Assembly: GCF_000385135.1 (NCBI RefSeq)
Contig: NZ_ARQM01000013.1
Coordinates: forward strand, 62,001-126,000
DNA from: Promicromonospora sukumoe 327MFSha3.1
GTDB lineage: Bacteria; Actinomycetota; Actinomycetes; Actinomycetales; Cellulomonadaceae
Length of the DNA stretch: 64,000 bases
Direction: 5' to 3'
Shown here: positions 17,324-24,957 of the stretch, in pieces
Position numbering within the stretch: the first letter of the stretch is position 1
Layout: every line of letters begins with the position of its first letter
The notes under the pieces: model-generated
The model's input: the letters and a program-made list of their open reading frames with translations, nothing else
Told to the model about the DNA's origin: nothing
Databases searched by the model: none
Program-made: the position numbers and the translations under genes

Positions 17324-19360
17324 ATGACGCTCGAATCGATTGACGCGCAGGGGTCCGACGCCCCCTCCGCTCCCTCCGCCGGCACGCCCTCCGCGGGTGG
17401 TCAGCTGCCGACGCCCGTGAGCCCGGGCCCGGTGAGAGGTCACAGATCGAGCGAGGGACTCTTCCCGCAGCCCTGGGACGGGCGCAGCAAGTTCCCGCAC
17501 ATCGGTGAGTACGGCTTCCTGTCCGACTGCGAGGCCAACGCGCTCATCGCGCCGTCGGGCAGCGTGGAGTGGATGTGCCTGCCCCGCCCCGACTCGCCCA
17601 GCATCTTCGCCAAGATCCTCGACCGGGGAGCCGGCCACTTCCGGGTGGGCCCGCACGGCGTGCGCGTGCCCGTCGCGCGCCGCTACCTGCCCGGCACGCT
17701 GATCCTCGAGACCACGTGGCAGACCGAGACGGGCTGGCTCGTGGTGCGGGACGCCATGCTGATGGGCCCGTGGCACGACCTGGAGTCGCGGTCGGGCACG
17801 CACCGCCGCACCCCCACCGACGACGACGCCGAGCACATCCTGCTGCGCACCATCAAGTGCGTGTCGGGCACCGTGGACCTCGAGGTCGAGTGCGAGCCCC
17901 GCCCGGACTACGCGCGCGCCGAGGTCGACTGGGCGTACAAGAACAGCGGGTACTCGGACGTCGTCGCGCACGTCGGCGACGCAACGCCCGACCTGCACCT
18001 GCGCTCCAGCCTGCGGTTCGGCCTGGAGGGCAAGCGGGCCACGGCGCGCACGCGGATGACGCAGGGCGCCGAGCACTTCGTGGCGATGTCCTGGGGCTCG
18101 CAGGAGCCGCCCACCACCTACGCGGAAGCCCTCGACGCGATGTGGCGCACCGAGCGGTTCTGGCGCGACTGGATCACGCAGGGCACGTTCCCCGACCACC
18201 CGTGGCGCGTCTACCTGCAGCGCTCGGCGCTCACGCTGAAGGGGCTGACCTACTCCCCCACCGGCGCGCTGATCGCCGCGGCGACCACGTCCCTGCCCGA
18301 GACCCCGGGCGGCGAGCGCAACTGGGACTACCGGTACGCGTGGATCCGCGACTCGACCTTCGCGCTGTGGGGGCTGTACACGCTGGGCCTGGAGCGCGAG
18401 GCGAACGACTTCTTCTCGTTCATCCAGGACGTCTGCCGCGACAACCGGCAGCTCCAGATCATGTACGGCGTCGGCGGTGAGGAGACGCTGGAGGAGTTCG
18501 AGCTGCCGCACCTGTCCGGCTACGAGGGCGCCCAGCCCGTCCGGGTCGGCAACGCCGCGTACGACCAGCGCCAGCACGACGTGTGGGGCGCGGTCCTCGA
18601 CTCGGTGTGGCTGCACGCCAAGTCGCGCGACCAGCTCCCCGAGTCGCTGTGGCCCATCCTCAAGCGGCAGGTCGAGGAGGCCATGAAGCACTGGCACGAG
18701 CCGGACCGGGGCATCTGGGAGGTGCGCGGCGAGCCGCAGCACTTCACCAGCTCCAAGCTCATGTGCTGGGTGGCGATGGACCGCGGCGCCAAGCTCGCGC
18801 GGCTGTACGACGAGCCGGACTACGCCAAGGCCTGGCAGAAGATCGCCGACGAGATCGCCGACGACATCTGCACCAAGGGCGTGGACGACCGCGGCGTCTT
18901 CACGCAGCGCTACGGCGACCCGGCGCTCGACGCGTCGCTGCTGCTGGTGCCGCTGCTGCGGTTCCTGCCGTCGGACGACCCGCGGGTCCGGGCCACGGTG
19001 CTCGCGATCGCGGACGAGCTCACCGAGGACGGCCTGGTGCTGCGCTACCGCACGGACGAGACCGACGACGGCCTGCGCGGCGAGGAGGGCTCGTTCACCA
19101 TCTGCTCGTTCTGGCTGGTGTCCGCGTTGGTCGAGATCGGCGAGGTGGAGCGGGCCCGGGCACTGTGCGAGCGGCTGCTCGGCTACGCGTCCTCGCTCGA
19201 CCTCTACGCCGAGGAGATCGAGCCCGGCAGCGGCCGCCACCTGGGCAACTTCCCGCAGGCGTTCACGCACCTGGCCCTGATCAACGCCGTCATGCACGTG
19301 ATCAAGGCCGAGAGCGGCGAGGCGGAGAAGGGCTACTTCGGGGTGGCCCGCCCGCACTGA
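17324..19360 (+). CDS. Glycoside hydrolase family 15 protein (glucoamylase/trehalase-like)
   Basis: 678 residues, close to the usual length of actinobacterial GH15 enzymes. After a 45-residue disordered lead comes the super-sandwich domain (IGEYGFLSDCEANALIAPSGSVEWMCLPRPDSPSIF). The alpha/alpha barrel begins near residue 320 with NWDYRYAWIRDSTFALWGLYTLG. Active-site glutamate regions are at GVGGEETLEEFELPHLSGYEG and RGEEGSFTICSFWLV. No signal peptide, so a cytosolic role such as trehalose or glycogen turnover is likely. No clear ribosome site precedes the ATG; leaderless or structured-leader initiation is possible. Confidence 0.9.
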   Translation: MTLESIDAQGSDAPSAPSAGTPSAGGQLPTPVSPGPVRGHRSSEGLFPQPWDGRSKFPHIGEYGFLSDCEANALIAPSGSVEWMCLPRPDSPSIFAKILDRGAGHFRVGPHGVRVPVARRYLPGTLILETTWQTETGWLVVRDAMLMGPWHDLESRSGTHRRTPTDDDAEHILLRTIKCVSGTVDLEVECEPRPDYARAEVDWAYKNSGYSDVVAHVGDATPDLHLRSSLRFGLEGKRATARTRMTQGAEHFVAMSWGSQEPPTTYAEALDAMWRTERFWRDWITQGTFPDHPWRVYLQRSALTLKGLTYSPTGALIAAATTSLPETPGGERNWDYRYAWIRDSTFALWGLYTLGLEREANDFFSFIQDVCRDNRQLQIMYGVGGEETLEEFELPHLSGYEGAQPVRVGNAAYDQRQHDVWGAVLDSVWLHAKSRDQLPESLWPILKRQVEEAMKHWHEPDRGIWEVRGEPQHFTSSKLMCWVAMDRGAKLARLYDEPDYAKAWQKIADEIADDICTKGVDDRGVFTQRYGDPALDASLLLVPLLRFLPSDDPRVRATVLAIADELTEDGLVLRYRTDETDDGLRGEEGSFTICSFWLVSALVEIGEVERARALCERLLGYASSLDLYAEEIEPGSGRHLGNFPQAFTHLALINAVMHVIKAESGEAEKGYFGVARPH

Positions 19361-19376
19361 TCCGTCGTCTCCCGTC

Positions 19377-19440
19377 GAGTGCGGGACCCTCGCCCTCCTG
19401 GCTCCGGCCGGAGGGCGAGGGTCCCGCACTCTTCTGTTTT
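19377..19440 (+). terminator. Rho-independent terminator after the GH15 gene
   Basis: Perfect 22-bp arms (19377-19398 and 19410-19431) with an 11-base loop, followed on the plus strand by the T-rich run TTCTGTTTT. It separates GH15 from the next plus-strand unit. Confidence 0.85.
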
Positions 19441-19450
19441 CCCGGGACCC

Positions 19451-19487
19451 TTGCGCGCGTTGGCTAATGGGCGTAGCTTTATGGCTA
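19451..19487 (+). promoter_or_regulatory. Sigma70-type promoter giving a probable leaderless mRNA
   Basis: TTGCGC (19451-19456) and TAGCTT (19474-19479) are separated by exactly 17 bases. Transcription would start about seven bases after the -10, at or next to the ATG at 19487. No Shine-Dalgarno sequence is present. Confidence 0.6.
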
Positions 19488-20386
19488 TGACAACCAGCCA
19501 GAGCAACAACGTGGCCGTCCTCGCACGGCCCGAGGGCAACATCGCCTACACCGACGCGGGCTCCGGCCCGCTCGTCGTCGCCGTGCCTGGCATGGGCGAC
19601 GTCCGGTCCACCTACGACGACCTCGCACCCGCCCTGGTCGACGCCGGCTACCGCGTGGTGATCGCGGACCTGCGCGGCCACGGCGACTCCGACACCACGT
19701 TCCGCACGCACGGCGACGACGCGACCGGCGCCGACCTGCTGGCCCTCGTCGAGCACCTCGACGCCGGCCCCGCCGTGCTGCTGGGCAACTCGATGGGCGC
19801 GTCGTCCGCGGCCTGGGCAGCAGCCGAGCGGCCCGACCTCGTGCGCGGGCTCGTGCTGATCAGCCCGCTCCTGCGGCAGCCGGGCTCCCCGGCCACGCAG
19901 GCGACGATGCGGATCGCCCTCCGCGCGCTCCTCGCCAAGCCCTGGGGCGCCGCGTTCTGGGCGGCGTACTACTCGTCCATCAGCAAGGGCCGGCGCTCCG
20001 CCCGGCACGCCGAGCAGGTCGCCGCCGTCCGGCAGAACCTGCGCGAGCCGGGGCACCTGCGCTCCTTCCGGGACCTGGCCATGGCGCTCGACCACTCGGT
20101 CGTCGAGGCACGGCTGCCCGAGGTGAGCGCGCCGGCGCTGGCCGTGGTCGGCGCCCTCGACCCCGACTACTCCGACCCTGCGGCGGAGCTCGCCTGGATC
20201 ACCGAGACGATCGAGGCCCGCGGCGTCCTGGTCCCCGACGTGGGCCACTACCCGCAGCACCAGGCGCCCGACGTCGTCGCGCCCGCCGTGTTCGACTTCC
20301 TCGCCGAGCTGCCCGGTTCCGCGGGCGGCCCGGGTGCCGCCGGTGGCGTGGGCACCCCGGCCCGGGACGGCGGCCGCAATGCCTAG
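19487..20386 (+). CDS. Alpha/beta-hydrolase
   Basis: 299 residues with the classic fold: IAYTDAGSGPLVVAVPGMGDV (oxyanion region), ADLRGHGDSD, the nucleophile elbow GNSMGASSA, an acid in VVGALDPDYSD, and the catalytic His in PDVGHYPQHQAP. Substrate unknown; such proteins are esterases, lactonases or haloperoxidase-like enzymes. An ATG six bases earlier (19481) is also in frame, but the promoter position favours 19487. Its end overlaps the TetR gene start, so hydrolase, regulator and membrane protein form one operon. Confidence 0.85.
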   Translation: MTTSQSNNVAVLARPEGNIAYTDAGSGPLVVAVPGMGDVRSTYDDLAPALVDAGYRVVIADLRGHGDSDTTFRTHGDDATGADLLALVEHLDAGPAVLLGNSMGASSAAWAAAERPDLVRGLVLISPLLRQPGSPATQATMRIALRALLAKPWGAAFWAAYYSSISKGRRSARHAEQVAAVRQNLREPGHLRSFRDLAMALDHSVVEARLPEVSAPALAVVGALDPDYSDPAAELAWITETIEARGVLVPDVGHYPQHQAPDVVAPAVFDFLAELPGSAGGPGAAGGVGTPARDGGRNA

Positions 20387-21005
20387 GGCGGGGCTGTCGC
20401 ACGACGCCGTGGTGCGCCTGGCGCTGGAGGTCGTCGACGAGGGCGGCGTGCGCGGGTACGCGGACCTGACCCTGGCCAAGGTCGCCGCGAAGGCCGGGGT
20501 CGCGGCGCCGAGCCTCTACAAGCACGTCGGCTCGCTCGCCGACCTGCGCCGTGAGGTCGCGCTGATCGCGGTCCGCGAGGTCACCGCCGCGGCGACGTCG
20601 GCCACGGTGGGGCGGGCCGGGCCGGACGCGCTGCACGCCCTCGGGAGCGCGTGGCGCAGCTACGCCCACGCGCACCCGGGCCGGTACGCCGCGACCCAGA
20701 TCGGCCCCGACCCCGACGACCCGGCCGACGCCGAGCCCCGCGCGGCGGCCGCCGAGAGCGTGCGGGTGGTCGGCGCGGTGCTCCAGGGCTTCGGCCTGCC
20801 CGACGACCGGCTGATCGACGCCATCCGCGCCGTGCGGGCCGGCGTGCACGGCTTCGTGACGCTCGAGCTCGGCGGCGGCTTCCGCATGCGGGAGGACGTG
20901 GACCAGAGCTTCGGCGTGCTGCTCGACATGCTCGTCGCGGGCGTCACCACGCTCGCCACCCCCTCCGCACCGCTGGACCACGACACCGCCGGGAGCCTTC
21001 GATGA
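20379..21005 (+). CDS. TetR-family transcriptional regulator
   Basis: 208 residues. The N-terminal helix-turn-helix (VVRLALEVVDEGGVRGYADLTLAKVAAKAGVAAPSLYKHVGSLADLRREV) is clear. The C-terminal ligand domain is of the actinobacterial WHG/TetR_C type (RAVRAGVHGFVTLELGGGF). It overlaps the hydrolase gene by eight bases upstream and the next gene by four bases, so all three are translated together. It probably controls its own operon; no convincing palindrome was seen at the operon promoter. Confidence 0.88.
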   Translation: MPRAGLSHDAVVRLALEVVDEGGVRGYADLTLAKVAAKAGVAAPSLYKHVGSLADLRREVALIAVREVTAAATSATVGRAGPDALHALGSAWRSYAHAHPGRYAATQIGPDPDDPADAEPRAAAAESVRVVGAVLQGFGLPDDRLIDAIRAVRAGVHGFVTLELGGGFRMREDVDQSFGVLLDMLVAGVTTLATPSAPLDHDTAGSLR

Positions 21006-21748
21006 ACACAGCACCGAGCACTGCTGCCACGCGCACCACCGCCCGCTGGACCGCCGTCGCGTTCGTCGCGGCCGGGCTCGCGTTCCTCTTGTTCCCGCTG
21101 CTGCGGCCCTGGCCGGACGAGACCGTGGCGAGCGCCGACCTCGCGGTCGCCTTCGCGTCCGACCGCTGGGTCGTGGCGCACCTGTGCGGCATCCTCGGCC
21201 TGGCGCTCGTCGCCCCGGCGCTGCTCGGCCTGCGGGCGCTGCTGGTCGACCGCGGGGCGGGTCCCGGTGGCGCGGGTGCCGGCCGCGCGGGCGTCCGGAG
21301 CGCGACCTGGGCCCTGGTCACGGCCTGGTCCGGTGCCGGCATGGCCGCGCTGTACTTCGGCGCCGAGATCTTCGGCATCCGCACCATCGCGGAGGCCGCG
21401 CTGCGGGACGGCGACCTCGGCCTGCTCGCCGACGTCGAGGTGCTGCGCATGCAGCCGTGGGCCGTGACCCTGTTCGGCGCCGGGCTGCTGCTGCTCGCGG
21501 TGTCCGGGGTGCTCGCCGCCGTCGCCCTGTGGCGCGCGGGCGCCGGTCCGCGGTGGATCGGGCTGCCGTTCGCGCTGGGCCTGGTGCTGGTGCTCCCCCA
21601 GTTCTTCGGCGGACCGGAGCTGCGGATCACCCACGGCTTCCTCGTCGCGGCGGGGTGTGTGCTGATCGCGGTCGCGGTGGGCCGCGGCCGTGTCCACAGC
21701 TCGTCCCCTGCTGTGGAAAAGACTGTGGACAACGCGGTGGCCCGCTGA
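21002..21748 (+). CDS. Hypothetical membrane protein
   Basis: 248 residues with about six predicted membrane helices (first at WTAVAFVAAGLAFLLFPLL, then LCGILGLALVAPALLGL, a pair around residues 100-180, and two at the end). No family recognised. Conserved-looking polar residues are few. Being third in an operon with a TetR regulator and a hydrolase suggests a shared stress or detoxification role, but that is only context. Confidence 0.7.
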   Translation: MNTAPSTAATRTTARWTAVAFVAAGLAFLLFPLLRPWPDETVASADLAVAFASDRWVVAHLCGILGLALVAPALLGLRALLVDRGAGPGGAGAGRAGVRSATWALVTAWSGAGMAALYFGAEIFGIRTIAEAALRDGDLGLLADVEVLRMQPWAVTLFGAGLLLLAVSGVLAAVALWRAGAGPRWIGLPFALGLVLVLPQFFGGPELRITHGFLVAAGCVLIAVAVGRGRVHSSSPAVEKTVDNAVAR

Positions 21749-21810
21749 GGCGGGCGGGCCGGGCCGGGCCTGGGCTCGGCCGGGCTGGGCTCGGCCGGGC
21801 CGGCGCGGAG

Positions 21811-21854
21811 ATGACAGAGGCGTGAGCCCCATCCGGGACTCACGCCTCTGTCAT
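21811..21854. terminator. Hairpin between convergent genes, preceded by a tandem repeat
   Basis: Perfect 16-bp arms (21811-21826 and 21839-21854) that extend by four more pairs after one mismatch, leaving a four-base loop. Just upstream, a 15-bp unit (CTGGGCTCGGCCGGG) is repeated head to tail at 21770-21799 inside very GC-rich sequence. Confidence 0.75.
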
Positions 21855-21888
21855 ACCCGCACCGCCCGCGTCAGCGGGGGTACGAGGG

Positions 21889-22770
21889 TCAGTCGCTGCT
21901 CTGGAAGATCGCGAGCAGGCGCAGGAACTCCAGGTACAGCCAGATCAGCGTCACCAGCAGACCGAAGGCCGCGGCCCACGCCATCTTGGCCGGGGCACCG
22001 GCCTCGACACCACGCTTGATGGAGTCGAAGTCTACGATCAGCGACGCGGCGGCCAGACCGACGGCCACCAGGCCGATGATGATGCCCCACACGCCGCCCC
22101 GCATGCCCCAGCCGCTGAGCACGCCGGTCCACACGAGGATCACGTTGATCAGCGAGAAGGCCGCGTAGCCGACCATCGCGATGATCAGCCAGCGCGTGAA
22201 CTTGGGGGTGACCCGGACCTTGCCCGACTTGAACAGGAAGAGCGCACCGGCGAAGGTCGCGACGGTCGCGAGCACCGCCTGCAGCACGATCCCGCTGAAC
22301 TGGGCCTCGTAGAACGCCGAGATGCCACCGAGGAACACACCCTGCGCGATGGTGTACAGGACGATCAGCACGGGGCTCGGGTTGCGCTTGAACGCGTTGA
22401 CCAGGCCCAGCACGAGGCCCACGATCATGCCGACGACCCACAGGCCCGGCGCGAGCGTCCACGTCGCCGCACCCACCACGACCAGGAGGGCGAGCAGCCC
22501 ACCGGTCTTGATGATCACGTCGTCGTAGGTCAGGCGCTTGGTGTCAGCCGTGGTGGCCGACGGCGACTGGTACATCGCGTCGAGCTGCTGCGCGTCCATC
22601 GCCTGCTGTCCCGCGGCGCCGTACTGGCCGTACTGGCCAGGCTGCGGCGCGGTGCCGTATGCGGGAGTCTGGTTGGGGTAGGTGGCGGTGCCGCCGCGGC
22701 GTCCACCGGCTGCGCCGGTGCGACGGGGCTCACCGAAGACGTCACTTCTAGAAAAGACGGGGTTGCTCAT
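21889..22770 (-). CDS. Bax inhibitor-1/YccA-like membrane protein
   Basis: 293 residues. An 85-residue Gly/Gln/Tyr-rich cytosolic N-terminus (YPNQTPAYGTAPQPGQYGQYG) precedes seven predicted helices from about residue 90. The family pattern is seen in LALLVVVGAATWTL and in the middle stretches FLGGISAFYEAQFSGIVLQAV and FDSIKRGVEAGAPAKMAW near the end. The bacterial family is linked to membrane calcium leak and quality control, but function here is untested. AGGAGG before the ATG is a strong ribosome site; TAGGAT about 40 bases upstream could be the -10. Confidence 0.88.
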   Translation of the reverse strand: MSNPVFSRSDVFGEPRRTGAAGGRRGGTATYPNQTPAYGTAPQPGQYGQYGAAGQQAMDAQQLDAMYQSPSATTADTKRLTYDDVIIKTGGLLALLVVVGAATWTLAPGLWVVGMIVGLVLGLVNAFKRNPSPVLIVLYTIAQGVFLGGISAFYEAQFSGIVLQAVLATVATFAGALFLFKSGKVRVTPKFTRWLIIAMVGYAAFSLINVILVWTGVLSGWGMRGGVWGIIIGLVAVGLAAASLIVDFDSIKRGVEAGAPAKMAWAAAFGLLVTLIWLYLEFLRLLAIFQSSD

Positions 22771-22884
22771 CTGCTCCTCCTGGTCTGTCTGACCATCCTA
22801 GGGAACGCAGATGAGACCTCAGGAGTTCCCAGGTCATACCAACGAATGAAGTGGGTCCGCCCACGGGATGATCCGGGCCGGTAA

Positions 22885-22928
22885 TTGGTGCGCCGGCCAT
22901 GTCCGCTACCTACTCTCGTAGCTACGAG
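22885..22928 (+). promoter_or_regulatory. Promoter with a 14-bp palindromic operator
   Basis: TTGGTG (22885) and TACCTA (22907) are spaced by 16 bases. The perfect palindrome CTCGTAGCTACGAG (22915-22928) lies directly downstream of the -10, where a repressor would cover the start site. No regulator gene is adjacent; GntR or PadR types often control such ABC pairs. Confidence 0.45.
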
Positions 22929-22947
22929 TCTCCTGGAAGGGCAAGTG

Positions 22948-23901
22948 ATGATCGAGGCCAGAGGCCTGATGAAGAGGTACGGCGCCAAGACCGCCGTGAA
23001 CGACGTCACGTTCACCGTCCAGCCGGGCCAGGTGACGGGCTTCCTCGGCCCGAACGGCGCCGGCAAGTCGACCACCATGCGCATGATCGTGGGGCTGGAC
23101 CGGCCCACGGCGGGTTCGGTCACCGTGAACGGCAAGCCCTACACGGCCCACCGCCGTCCGCTGGCGGAGGTCGGCGCCCTGCTCGACGCGAAGGCCGTGC
23201 ACACCGGCCGTACCGCGCGCAACCACCTGCTCGCCATGGCCGCGACGCACGGCATCGCGACCAAGCGCGTCGACGAGGTCATCGAGCTCACCGGCCTGCA
23301 GTCGGTCGCGAGCAAGCGCGTGGGCGGATTCTCGCTGGGTATGGGCCAGCGCCTCGGTATCGCCGCGGCCCTGCTCGGCGACCCCCGCACCCTGATCCTG
23401 GACGAGCCCGTCAACGGGCTCGACCCCGAGGGCGTGCTCTGGGTGCGCAACATCGCGAAGTACCTGGCGTCGGAGGGCCGCACGGTCTTCCTGTCCAGCC
23501 ACCTCATGAGCGAGGTCGCCCTCACGGCCGACCACGTGATCGTCATCGGCCGGGGCCGCATCCTCGCCGACGCCCCGGTCGCGGAGTTCGTGGACGGCGC
23601 CGCCCGCAAGACCGTGCGGGTCCGCTCGCCGCAGGCCACGGAGCTCGCCGACCTCCTGAAGGCCAAGAACGCCGAGATCGACGACGTCGAGCCGGGCCTG
23701 ATCGAGGTCCGCGGCACCGACGCGGTCACCGTCGGCGAGCTCGCCGCCGCCTCGCGGATCGTGCTGCACGAGCTCACGCCCGTCGCGTCCACGCTCGAGG
23801 AGGCGTACATGTCGCTCACCGCCGACGCTGTGGAGTACCAGTCAGAGGACCTCGCCCACGTGGCCGCGGCGACGTCCCACACCGAGGGGAGCAAGGCATG
23901 A
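22948..23901 (+). CDS. ABC transporter ATP-binding protein (DrrA/BcrA type)
   Basis: 317 residues. Walker A is GPNGAGKST, the signature is SLGMGQRLGIAAALLGD (GMGQR replaces the usual SGGQ), and Walker B is LILDEPVNGLDPEG with H-loop SSHLMSEV. The C-terminal 80 residues are the extra domain of drug-export ATPases. ATG 22948 follows GGAAGG. It overlaps the permease gene by four bases. The pair forms an exporter of the bacitracin/daunorubicin type; cargo unknown. Confidence 0.92.
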   Translation: MIEARGLMKRYGAKTAVNDVTFTVQPGQVTGFLGPNGAGKSTTMRMIVGLDRPTAGSVTVNGKPYTAHRRPLAEVGALLDAKAVHTGRTARNHLLAMAATHGIATKRVDEVIELTGLQSVASKRVGGFSLGMGQRLGIAAALLGDPRTLILDEPVNGLDPEGVLWVRNIAKYLASEGRTVFLSSHLMSEVALTADHVIVIGRGRILADAPVAEFVDGAARKTVRVRSPQATELADLLKAKNAEIDDVEPGLIEVRGTDAVTVGELAAASRIVLHELTPVASTLEEAYMSLTADAVEYQSEDLAHVAAATSHTEGSKA

Positions 23902-24785
23902 GCGCGACGGTGACCGCTCCGGCGAGCGGAGCGTCGTCGGGCCCGACGACGGAGCACACCCCGGTGCGCAACGTCACCTTCTGGCGCGTGCTGCGCTCGG
24001 AGTGGATCAAGCTGTGGACGCTGCGCTCGACGTGGTGGACGCTCGGGGCGACCGTCGTGGTGATGGTGGGCTTCGCCCTGATGCTGGCCTTCGTCTCGCA
24101 GTTCCTCGCGGACCAGATGGAAGGTGCCTCGCCGGAGGAACAGGCCGCGATGGGCGGCATGCTCGGCGGACCCGCGGTCGTGGCCGCGGGCTTCGAGATG
24201 GCGGCCCTCGTGGTCGCGGTCCTCGGCGCCCTGATGATCACCGGTGAGTACTCCACCGGCATGATCCGCTCCACGTTCGCCGCGGTGCCCGCCCGGCTCC
24301 CGGCCTTCTTCGGCAAGGCCGTGGTGCTCATCCTCGTGACCGCGGTGCTCACCGCCGTCTCGCTGGCGCTGAGCTGGCTGGTCACCTACCCGCTGCTGAA
24401 CCCCAACGACGCCACCGTGGACTTCGGCGACAGCGACCAGGTGCGGGCGTTGTTCGGCACGGTGCTGTACGTGACGCTCGTGGCGCTGTTCGCCCTGGGG
24501 CTCGGCGCGCTGCTGCGGCACACCGCGGGCGCCATCTTCACCGTGGTCGCGATCTTCCTGGTGGTCCCGGTCATCGTCCAGGTCGCGACGTTGGCGGCGA
24601 CCCAGCTGGAGTGGATCGGCACGGTGAACAAGCTGCTGCCGAGCGTGGCGGGTGCACAGATCACGCCGAACGCGGGCGCGTTCCCCGACGTGCTCGACCC
24701 GTGGGTGGGCATCGGCGTGCTCGCCGGCTACACGGCCCTGGTGCTGGTGGGCGCGGCGACGCGCCTGAAGCTGCAGGACGCGTAG
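23898..24785 (+). CDS. ABC-2 type transporter permease
   Basis: 295 residues, six predicted helices. The cytosolic start FWRVLRSEWIKLWTLRSTWWTLG is typical of ABC-2 permeases, as is the GEYSTGMIRSTFAAVPARLP loop after the second helix. It overlaps the ATPase stop (ATGA) and is the partner of that ATPase. It ends 172 bases before the convergent RND gene, with a nested hairpin between. Confidence 0.9.
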   Translation: MSATVTAPASGASSGPTTEHTPVRNVTFWRVLRSEWIKLWTLRSTWWTLGATVVVMVGFALMLAFVSQFLADQMEGASPEEQAAMGGMLGGPAVVAAGFEMAALVVAVLGALMITGEYSTGMIRSTFAAVPARLPAFFGKAVVLILVTAVLTAVSLALSWLVTYPLLNPNDATVDFGDSDQVRALFGTVLYVTLVALFALGLGALLRHTAGAIFTVVAIFLVVPVIVQVATLAATQLEWIGTVNKLLPSVAGAQITPNAGAFPDVLDPWVGIGVLAGYTALVLVGAATRLKLQDA

Positions 24786-24871
24786 CGGTACCGGCCGGCT
24801 CGCACCCGACGTGGTGCGGGCCGGGCCGGGGTGATCCCGAGCTCACCGAGATGCTCGCCGGGAAAACAGGT

Positions 24872-24934
24872 ACTCCCCGGGCTGTGTTGCTGAGAGTAGA
24901 CAGTGTCTACGCGGAGCAACACGGCCCGGGGAGT
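24872..24934. terminator. Nested double hairpin between convergent ABC and RND genes
   Basis: Outer 20-bp arms (24872-24891 and 24915-24934) differ at one pair. Between them lies a second near-palindrome, GTAGACAGTGTCTAC (24896-24910). The flanks GGAAAAC and GTTCTTTCC give short A/T-richer ends in both directions. Confidence 0.75.
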
Positions 24935-24957
24935 TGTTCTTTCCCCGGCTGCGATCC

